From positions 1-64,000 of the forward strand of contig NZ_JACHGO010000011.1 of assembly GCF_014202345.1 (NCBI RefSeq): a stretch of 64,000 nt of DNA, written 5' to 3'. Source of the DNA: Desulfovibrio intestinalis (GTDB lineage: Bacteria > Desulfobacterota > Desulfovibrionia > Desulfovibrionales > Desulfovibrionaceae). The translations under genes were made by a program, and so were the position numbers. Each line of letters begins with the position of its first letter. The stretch's first letter is position 1. The notes below the pieces were generated by a model that was not told where the DNA came from, searched no databases, and worked only from the letters and a program-made list of their open reading frames with translations. Positions 8,923 to 14,878 of this stretch are shown one piece after another.

Positions 8923-9301
8923 ACTACGCACCGCTAACTATTCCCACTCCGCGGCTCAAAATTCTCACGATATTTACACTTCGATCTCCCACCAAGCAAA
9001 AGCTATCGGGTATTCCCACTCGAATTTGACCACCCCTCAAAAGTAATCAGATAGATCCTTTCCACCTCGTCCACCAATGAAAACCCGGCCTGATCCTTCA
9101 TTCCAATCCGCCCATCATTCAAAGCCTCACCCGTTGATGGCATTGCGCGGCGCGCAGGGAGATCACCCGACCGAAGGGAGGGAAGCTCCCGAAGCGGAAG
9201 CCGCGCAGCCTTCGGATATTGGTAAAATATGGAAAGCCCTTGAAGGTTAACACGGGGGAATGGAGAGGTATGAAAACGCAGCGGGGTTGTCCGGGGGGAG
9301 T

Positions 9302-9348
9302 GCAGAGGGGGCCCCGGAGGGGCGCAGCCCCTAACAGGCCCCCTCTGC
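9302..9348. repeat. Large two-tier GC-rich hairpin
   Basis: Outer arms of 12 bp (9302-9313 and 9337-9348) enclose a second perfect 6-bp stem (9318-9323 and 9327-9332). No T tract follows. Its role is unknown. Confidence 0.6.
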
Positions 9349-9448
9349 CGCCCGCCGCGAAGGCGGTGCCGTCACTAGCGCATTTTCAGTTATTTCTGCG
9401 TTGAGCCTCCGAGGCGACCAAAACAAGATAAAATAAAAGCCTCCGTGC

Positions 9449-9499
9449 CCGCAGGGCATCCCCACCCCTCGCCAAAGCAACTCCACCTCTTTCTCCTCT
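9449..9499 (+). repeat. Diverged direct repeat, second copy
   Basis: Partner of 8873-8922, starting 576 bp later in the same orientation. The two copies bracket the GC-rich hairpin and about half a kilobase of non-coding DNA. Confidence 0.6.
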
Positions 9500-9705
9500 G
9501 CTTATCACCAGCCCCCGCCGCCTATTTGAAGTGCTTTGTGGCTCCTCTTATTCTGGCCTTAAAGCAGCCCTGACAGCCTGTACTCCGCTTGATTGCTTAT
9601 GTCTGCTTCCGGCTGCGTATGCTCATATTTGGCTGCTTTTGCCTGCTCTAGTTTGCCTGCCTTTTCACCTATGCAAGAACGTCTGTGAAAAGTCCACACC
9701 TTCGC

Positions 9706-9733
9706 TTGACATTTGAGATGTGAAGATTATGCT
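9706..9733 (+). promoter_or_regulatory. Sigma70-type promoter of the ORP-like operon
   Basis: A perfect TTGACA (9706-9711) is followed after 16 bases by TATGCT (9728-9733). Directly over and after the -10 is the small dyad GCTC-GTTT-GAGC (9731-9742), a possible operator. The known Desulfovibrio ORP operons use sigma54; no -24/-12 element is obvious here. Confidence 0.6.
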
Positions 9734-9782
9734 CGTTTGAGCAAAACAATGGCGTGGCATGGCTGCGCAAAGGAGCGGACAC

Positions 9783-10133
9783 ATGAAAATTGCCGTCTCA
9801 AGTGAAGGCCCGGGCCTGGAATCCCAGGTAGATCCGCGTTTTGGGCGCGCCGCTGGTTTCGTGATTGTGGATATGGAAAGCATGAACACGGAATATGTAG
9901 ACAACGGCGCATCCCAGGTCATGGCGCAGGGCGCGGGCATTGAAACTGCCGAACGCTTGTCTGCCCTGGGCGTTGGCGCTGTGCTCAGCGGTTACGTCGG
10001 ACCCAAGGCCTTCACCGCTCTTCAGGCGGCAGGCATGCAGATATATCAGGATCTGGATGGCCGCAGCGTGGGAGATGCCGTGCGCTGCTATGCCGGAGGA
10101 ACCCTTAACCCGGCTACGGCCTCCAACAAGTAG
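9783..10133 (+). CDS. Dinitrogenase iron-molybdenum cofactor (NifX/ORP)-family protein
   Basis: A 116-residue protein with the NifX/NafY/ORP fold, shown by MKIAVSSEG at the start, the VDPRFGRA loop, and the VLSGYVGPKAF and GRSVGDAV segments. Family members bind Fe-S/Mo or Mo-Cu clusters; in Desulfovibrio the orange protein is the cluster-binding member of a complex with MinD-type ATPases. The ATG at 9783 is chosen for its AAGGAG site; an in-frame ATG at 9759 has none. It is the first gene of the operon and lies 6 bp before the first ATPase gene. Confidence 0.85.
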   Translation: MKIAVSSEGPGLESQVDPRFGRAAGFVIVDMESMNTEYVDNGASQVMAQGAGIETAERLSALGVGAVLSGYVGPKAFTALQAAGMQIYQDLDGRSVGDAVRCYAGGTLNPATASNK

Positions 10134-10139
10134 GCTGCC

Positions 10140-11192
10140 ATGCGCATAGCATTTGCCAGCGGCAAGGGGGGCGCGGGAAAAACCACGGTGGCGGCTTCGC
10201 TGGCCGCCATATGGCCGCACCCTTGCCTGATAGTCGACGCTGATGTGGAAGCTCCGAACCTGCATCTTTTTCTGCATCCCCATCTGGAAGCGGCCCAATC
10301 TGTGTATTTGACAGTGCCGGAACTGGACTCGGAAAAATGCACGGCCTGCGGCGACTGCGCAGCCATGTGCTCCTACAAGGCCATTGCCAAACTGGGCGCA
10401 GGTCTGATCGTCTTTGCAGACATGTGCCACGGTTGCGGCGGTTGTTTTGAGGTTTGTCAGGCCAATGCCTTGAAAAAGGGCAAGCGTGAACTGGGCAGCC
10501 TGCAATGGGGTTCGTGGAGCCTGAAGATGGGCGCGGACCAAAATTCTGACCAGAATTTGAACCAAGCTTTGGGACAAACTTCCAGCCAGACCTCGGGCAA
10601 AAATTCCGGCAAAACCCTGCTTATGGGAAAAAGCCGGGTAGGGGAGGCTATGTCGCCGCCCTTGCTGCGTGCGATTGATGGCGCGCTTGCCGCTATTTCT
10701 GTGGGTGATGCTGCCTCTGTGCCGGACATTCTTATTGACTCGCCCCCCGGCGTGAGCTGTCCGGCCATGACCACAGCCCGCATGGCCGACGCGCTTGTAT
10801 TGGTGGCGGAATCCACTCCTTTTGGTACTTACGATTTCAAGCTGGCGCATGCGGCCTTTAAAAAGCTGAATATGCCTTTGGCAGTTGTCATGAACCGGGC
10901 TGGTATGCCGGGAAATGAAAGCGGCGACGCAGCGCTGGAAAAATATTGCGCAGCAGAAGGCCTGCCGTTGCTGGCCCGTCTGCCCTTTGATCTGCAAGCC
11001 GCAGAGGCTTATGCGCGCGGGTATCTGCCCCTTTTGGAGCAAAGCGCCAATGCCTTGATCTGGCAGAGACGTTTCGGGCTTCTTTACGATGCCGTGCAGC
11101 GGTGGGCAGGGGGCAAGATTGGTCAGATTGCGGAACCTTGCAGCGCCGTGAACATATGCGCGTCAGGCACAACAGGGGCGGGGCATGCGTGA
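10140..11192 (+). CDS. MinD/Mrp-superfamily ATPase with inserted ferredoxin domain (first)
   Basis: A 350-residue P-loop ATPase with the deviant Walker A GKGGAGKTT (residues 8-16). A 2x[4Fe-4S] ferredoxin module follows (CTACGDCAAMC near residue 64, CHGCGGCFEVC near residue 98), and DSPPGVSCP is the Walker B region. It probably assembles or delivers metal clusters to the neighbouring NifX/ORP-type proteins; DVU2103/DVU2104-like proteins of D. vulgaris have this architecture. An unusual Gln/Asn/Ser-rich insert (about residues 135-165) separates ferredoxin and ATPase parts. Its end overlaps the next gene by 8 bases. Confidence 0.85.
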   Translation: MRIAFASGKGGAGKTTVAASLAAIWPHPCLIVDADVEAPNLHLFLHPHLEAAQSVYLTVPELDSEKCTACGDCAAMCSYKAIAKLGAGLIVFADMCHGCGGCFEVCQANALKKGKRELGSLQWGSWSLKMGADQNSDQNLNQALGQTSSQTSGKNSGKTLLMGKSRVGEAMSPPLLRAIDGALAAISVGDAASVPDILIDSPPGVSCPAMTTARMADALVLVAESTPFGTYDFKLAHAAFKKLNMPLAVVMNRAGMPGNESGDAALEKYCAAEGLPLLARLPFDLQAAEAYARGYLPLLEQSANALIWQRRFGLLYDAVQRWAGGKIGQIAEPCSAVNICASGTTGAGHA

Positions 11193-12099
11193 AATAGTCG
11201 TCATCAGCGGCAAGGGCGGCACAGGAAAAACCACGGTATGCGCGGCATTGGCGGCTCTGGCGAGCCGCGAGGGCCGCAACCCGGTGCTCTGTGATCTGGA
11301 TGTGGATGTGCCGGACCTGCACATCATCTTTGATCCCCATGTGCAGCAGGAACATCCCTTTGTTTCGGGCAATACGGCAGTCATCAATGAAAATGTCTGC
11401 ACGCAGTGTGGCCGTTGCCTGGAGTTGTGCCAGTTTGGAGCAGTGGGGCAGAACGGGAACGGGCAGTTCATAATAGACGCCCTGGACTGCGAAGGCTGCG
11501 GCGTGTGTCACAAGCTTTGCCCCACGGGAGCCATAGAGTTTCCTCAACGGCACTGTGGCACTTGGTACTTGAGCCAGACGCGCTTTGGTTCTTTTGTTCA
11601 CGCCCAGCTTGACCCCGGTCAGGAAAATTCGGGCCGTCTGGTCAGCCTCCTCAAACAGCAGGCGCGCCAGCTGGCCCCCACCGCAGAAGACAGCCTTATC
11701 CTCTGCGACGGATCACCCGGCATCGGCTGCCCCGTCATCAGTTCTCTTTCGGGGGCCACCCTGGCTGTGGCGGTGGTGGAGCCAACTCCTTCGGGACGGC
11801 ATGATTTCGAGCGGGTGGCGGATTTGTGCAGGCATTTTCGTATTCCTGTATCCGTCATCATTAACAAGGCCGACCTCAATAACGATGAGGCGCGCGCCAT
11901 AGAAGAGTACGCCGTCCGGCAAGGCTACACGCTGGCAGGGTGTTTGCCTTTCAGTCCTCTTGTGACGGAGGCCATGATACGTGGCGAAGCTCTTACGGAA
12001 AGGGATTCGCCCCTGGCCAGCGAGCTTGAGAAAATATGGGGGCGCATCTGCGCCGCGGCAGACAAGCCCGCCCGGCGGGCCAACATCAACTCTTTGTAA
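11185..12099 (+). CDS. MinD/Mrp-superfamily ATPase with inserted ferredoxin domain (second)
   Basis: A 304-residue paralogue of the preceding gene, with GKGGTGKTT (residues 9-17), ferredoxin motifs CTQCGRCLELC and CEGCGVCHKLCPTG, and CDGSPGIGCPV as Walker B. It lacks the low-complexity insert of the first copy. Two adjacent ferredoxin-MinD ATPases are characteristic of the orange-protein clusters of Desulfovibrio and of related archaeal and deltaproteobacterial loci. It overlaps the upstream gene and is followed after 12 bp by a second NifX-type gene, so the operon is tightly coupled. Confidence 0.85.
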   Translation: MREIVVISGKGGTGKTTVCAALAALASREGRNPVLCDLDVDVPDLHIIFDPHVQQEHPFVSGNTAVINENVCTQCGRCLELCQFGAVGQNGNGQFIIDALDCEGCGVCHKLCPTGAIEFPQRHCGTWYLSQTRFGSFVHAQLDPGQENSGRLVSLLKQQARQLAPTAEDSLILCDGSPGIGCPVISSLSGATLAVAVVEPTPSGRHDFERVADLCRHFRIPVSVIINKADLNNDEARAIEEYAVRQGYTLAGCLPFSPLVTEAMIRGEALTERDSPLASELEKIWGRICAAADKPARRANINSL

Positions 12100-12111
12100 G
12101 GACATACCATC

Positions 12112-12492
12112 ATGAGCAAGACAATTCTGGCAATTCCCTCTGAACTTCCCGGCGGCATGGATGCGGGTATGGGTATGCATTTCGGCCATTGCGCCATCTA
12201 TACCATTGTGGAAATGGAGAACGGCGCGGTGTCCGCCCAGTCCACGCTGGCTTCCATACCGCATCAGCAGGGTGGCTGCATGGCTCCTGTACAGTATCTG
12301 GCCGAACACGGCGTTACTGCGCTGCTGGCCGGGGGCATGGGCATGCGTCCTCTTATGGGCTTCAACCAGATGCATATTGACGTCTTTTTTGCTGGCAACT
12401 ATCCCACAGTGGGGCAGGCTGTTGAGGCCTTTTGTCAGGGCAAGTTGAACCGTTTCAGCACAGAACAGACCTGCGGCGGCGGCTCGCACTAG
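12112..12492 (+). CDS. Dinitrogenase iron-molybdenum cofactor (NifX/ORP)-family protein, second copy
   Basis: A 126-residue NifX-fold protein with MGMHFGHCAIYTI, a histidine/cysteine-rich cluster-binding-like loop, HQQGGCMAPVQYLAEHG, and the GGMGMRPLMGF segment. The same GHxPGDCANPVQ/GGMGVRPL pattern recurs in the regulator at 13115-13825, so the two likely bind the same ligand. It probably binds a metal cluster built by the two upstream ATPases. It lies 8 bp before the next gene. Confidence 0.85.
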   Translation: MSKTILAIPSELPGGMDAGMGMHFGHCAIYTIVEMENGAVSAQSTLASIPHQQGGCMAPVQYLAEHGVTALLAGGMGMRPLMGFNQMHIDVFFAGNYPTVGQAVEAFCQGKLNRFSTEQTCGGGSH

Positions 12493-12500
12493 GGGCGGCC

Positions 12501-12878
12501 ATGAAAAGCAGGCATATCATGCTGCAAACCAGTCGACCTGAAGCCTGGGCGGACTTTGTGGCACAGCTGCATGCCCACGGCTGCACCGTGGGCATGGCGG
12601 AAAGCTTTGAACAGTGTAAGGAAGCGGCGCAGCGTGAACATCCGGTTTTGGCTGTACTTGACCCTCCTTCCGGTGAGCTTGCGCGGTCTTGGGTGACGGC
12701 TCTTATGATGATTGATGCCGGAATGCACACCGCTGTTGTGACGGACATGCCCGCAGAAGTCTTTCATGATGAAATGGAGGGGCTGGGCATACTAACGTCG
12801 CTTCCGCTGAAACCAACAGCGCAAGATGCGCAAAAGATGTTTGAGCTTTTGAGGGGAGTGATGGGGAACTGGGGATAA
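12501..12878 (+). CDS. Small receiver-like protein of the ORP-type operon
   Basis: Not confidently recognised. The 125-residue protein alternates helices and strands like a CheY fold, with PVLAVLDPPSGE as a possible central strand and ALMMIDAGMHTAVVTDMP after it. The usual acidic pocket and phospho-acceptor Asp are not convincingly conserved. The ATG at 12501 is chosen because it is 8 bp after the upstream stop, with a GGGGCGG stretch before it. A small hypothetical protein also accompanies the D. vulgaris ORP genes, so a structural role in that complex is possible. Confidence 0.65.
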   Translation: MKSRHIMLQTSRPEAWADFVAQLHAHGCTVGMAESFEQCKEAAQREHPVLAVLDPPSGELARSWVTALMMIDAGMHTAVVTDMPAEVFHDEMEGLGILTSLPLKPTAQDAQKMFELLRGVMGNWG

Positions 12879-12928
12879 ATTCAGCTGCCATCATGCACCG
12901 CTGGCATATAGAATACCAGATGTAATAT

Positions 12929-12963
12929 GCGGAACCGGTTTTTGCCGCTGGTTCCGCTTTTTT
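12929..12963 (+). terminator. Intrinsic terminator of the ORP-like operon
   Basis: GCGGAACC (12929-12936) pairs with GGTTCCGC (12950-12957), with further CGG/CCG pairing inside the loop, followed by six T residues. It lies 50 bp after the last gene. Confidence 0.85.
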
Positions 12964-13114
12964 ACTTTATCTGTTTGCAGGTAATATATGCGGAAAATCG
13001 GTATGTTGCCTGTTTCAAACTGCGGTACCGAGCCGTCTTGCAGTAACTTACATCACTCTTGACGTGTGCCATTCCGTGCCGTACTTTATAATAAAATCGT
13101 ATCAGTGTGAGAAT

Positions 13115-13825
13115 ATGCCAAGACCCAGTCATTGCAGGCGTGTGAGCGCCCTTCCCAAAGTCAATTATTTCAAGCCTAAAGGCATCCCCATATCAGACCT
13201 CGACGAGAGGGTTCTGCCGCTGGATGGCCTTGAGGCCTTGCGTCTGGCCGATTACGAAGGCCGAAACATGGATGAAGCCGCTGCCCGTATGGGGGTGTCG
13301 CGCCACACCTTTGGCAGGCTGTTGCGAAGGGCCCGGCATTGTGTGGCCGAAGCCCTTGTGGACGGTCTGGCCCTGCGTATTGAGGGCGGCGTGTGCGCAA
13401 TGGACGCCTTGACCGACGATGTGCGTCCTTCCGATTCCGATGGCGTGCTGGTGGCGGTTCCCTCGCAGGAACCTGGCGGGCTTTTGGCCGCGCCTCACGC
13501 ACATTTTGGCCGATGTAGCGTCTACACCCTGGCCAGGGTAAAAGCTGGCGAAGTTGGCGAAGCTATGGTTCGGGCAAACGCGGGGCATATGCCCGGAGAT
13601 TGCGCCAACCCTGTGCAGATATTGGCCCGCCTGGGCGTGACTGTGCTGCTGGCTGGCGGTATGGGGGTTCGCCCTTTGCAGGCCATGCAGGCAGCCGGAA
13701 TAGCCGTCTACCACAATGCGGGATTGCCCAGTGTGGGGGCTTGCCTTGAAGCCTTTGCGCAAAACAGGCTGGCGGCTTTTGGCACCGAACACCTCTGCCG
13801 AAGTGGCTGTGCTTCAGGGGAATGA
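13115..13825 (+). CDS. DUF134 DNA-binding protein fused to a NifX-type domain
   Basis: The 236-residue protein starts with a DUF134 helix-turn-helix region (residues 1-95: MPRPSHCRRV, then MDEAAARMGVSRHTFGRLLRRAR). It ends with a dinitrogenase-cofactor-type domain (residues about 110-225) carrying FGRCSVYTL, HMPGDCANPVQIL and LLAGGMGVRPLQ. A sensor of the same cofactor bound by the adjacent NifX proteins would fit, which would make this the regulator of the ORP-like operon; that is inference. The ATG at 13115 matches the family start. TATAAT at 13087-13092 could be its -10 box. Confidence 0.8.
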   Translation: MPRPSHCRRVSALPKVNYFKPKGIPISDLDERVLPLDGLEALRLADYEGRNMDEAAARMGVSRHTFGRLLRRARHCVAEALVDGLALRIEGGVCAMDALTDDVRPSDSDGVLVAVPSQEPGGLLAAPHAHFGRCSVYTLARVKAGEVGEAMVRANAGHMPGDCANPVQILARLGVTVLLAGGMGVRPLQAMQAAGIAVYHNAGLPSVGACLEAFAQNRLAAFGTEHLCRSGCASGE

Positions 13826-13991
13826 GGTTTCGCGAATCTGTAAATTTGTAAAAGCGCCCTTGCTGTTCGCCGGAGGTGTTTTTGCAGTAGATGTGCGGGT
13901 TGGCCGCACTGCCTGAATGTTGATAAAACAAAAACATTGGTTGGAGCAGGGCAACGCCTTTCACGACCATTATAAAAAATGCAGGGACGCT

Positions 13992-14645
13992 ATGAGCAAT
14001 GCAGTCAAAAATGACGGCAATGCCCCTGTAGCCGCCATGCCTCCCGAACAATTGCACCCAGTGGCGGAGCAGGGCAAACAAGGCCGCAATGCGGCACAAA
14101 CTCGACAGCGGATACTGGTTGCAGCACGTTGTCTTTTTGCCAAAAATAACTACGAAAGTGTGGGCACGAGAGAAATTGCGGCAAAGGCTGGGGTGAACGC
14201 CACCCTTATCAACAGATACTTTGGTTCCAAGAAAAAATTGTTTGCAGCAGTAGTGAATTCCTTGACCGAGCTCGCCAAGGCGCCAGGGTCGAGTATCAGG
14301 GATACCCTTGATCAGGCTTTGGACAGCATAGTGCTCGCGAAGGAGCATAACATATGGATAGACGAGTTTCGGATCATCCTTTTTTCTGCCCTTAATCCGG
14401 AAGTTGCAGACATCATCTCTGATTTTTTTGAGCAAAAACGTCAAACATTCAGAGAACGCCTGGGTGGCCCAAGCATGGGGGCCAAGGCGGATGTTGCCTA
14501 TTCTCTGCTCACGGGTTCGGCTGTGATTCTAACTCTCTTGCGCAGCAAGAAGTACAGTAAAAAAGACCGGGAAGATTTTCGTCATGGTCTTGGTCTGGTA
14601 CTGGATCAACTTCTTGCCCCCGAGGCGTTGGCACCCGCACATTGA
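13992..14645 (+). CDS. TetR/AcrR family transcriptional regulator
   Basis: A 217-residue one-component repressor. The TetR helix-turn-helix is at about residues 40-90 (TRQRILVAARCLFAKNNYESV, then TREIAAKAGVNATLINRYFGSKKKLF); the C-terminal half is a helical ligand or dimer domain. The ATG at 13992 has AGGGA just upstream; an ATG at 13917 would add 25 residues. It is convergent with the P-type ATPase gene, so it is not an obvious partner of that pump. The ligand is unknown. Confidence 0.85.
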   Translation: MSNAVKNDGNAPVAAMPPEQLHPVAEQGKQGRNAAQTRQRILVAARCLFAKNNYESVGTREIAAKAGVNATLINRYFGSKKKLFAAVVNSLTELAKAPGSSIRDTLDQALDSIVLAKEHNIWIDEFRIILFSALNPEVADIISDFFEQKRQTFRERLGGPSMGAKADVAYSLLTGSAVILTLLRSKKYSKKDREDFRHGLGLVLDQLLAPEALAPAH

Positions 14646-14713
14646 TGCCCGCCCTGCAAGGCTCATGAACTAGTACGCCCAAGAGCTGATATTTTTAAAA
14701 ACAATCATGTCCA

Positions 14714-14747
14714 AAAAGGCCGCCTGCTCATATGCAGGCGGCCTTTT
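14714..14747. terminator. Bidirectional terminator after the TetR gene
   Basis: Perfect 14-bp arms AAAAGGCCGCCTGC and GCAGGCGGCCTTTT flank a six-base loop; the stem has A and T ends and can work in both directions between the convergent TetR and ATPase genes. Confidence 0.8.
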
Positions 14748-14763
14748 GAGTGTTTGTTTCTAA

Positions 14764-14807
14764 AGCAAATCAACGTTGCGAATATATATTCGCAACGTTG
14801 ATTTGCT
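14764..14807. repeat. Perfect 44-bp palindrome (H3-type repeat, copy F)
   Basis: Bases 14764-14785 are the exact reverse complement of 14786-14807 with no loop. The outer AGCAAAT/ATTTGCT and inner GTTG/CAAC parts follow the layout of the ACTTTGAAAAT-type hairpin at 32961-33006, but the stem bases are changed on both sides. It sits between two convergent genes, just after a good terminator. Confidence 0.9.
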
Positions 14808-14878
14808 CAAAGCCTTTTCACTGCGCAATACTTGCGTAAAGGCATATGCTCCAGCATTGGCGCGCATGCGGCGGCGCA

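Larger units (their letters stand above)
8662..9705. other. Gene-free 1-kb stretch with hairpins and direct repeats
   Basis: No reading frame here has a ribosome site or recognisable protein. It begins with a 20-bp palindrome, contains a pair of diverged 50-bp direct repeats, and carries a large two-tier hairpin at 9302-9348 (outer arms GCAGAGGGGGCC/GGCCCCCTCTGC, inner AGGGGC/GCCCCT). Two related units around GCTT...TGCGTAAG lie at about 8792 and 8851. It reads like a decayed element rather than a coding remnant. Confidence 0.5.

Noticed and set aside
8662..9705. Prophage or transposon remnant
   Set aside because: No integrase, transposase or phage-like fragment could be seen in any frame; only hairpins and direct repeats are visible.
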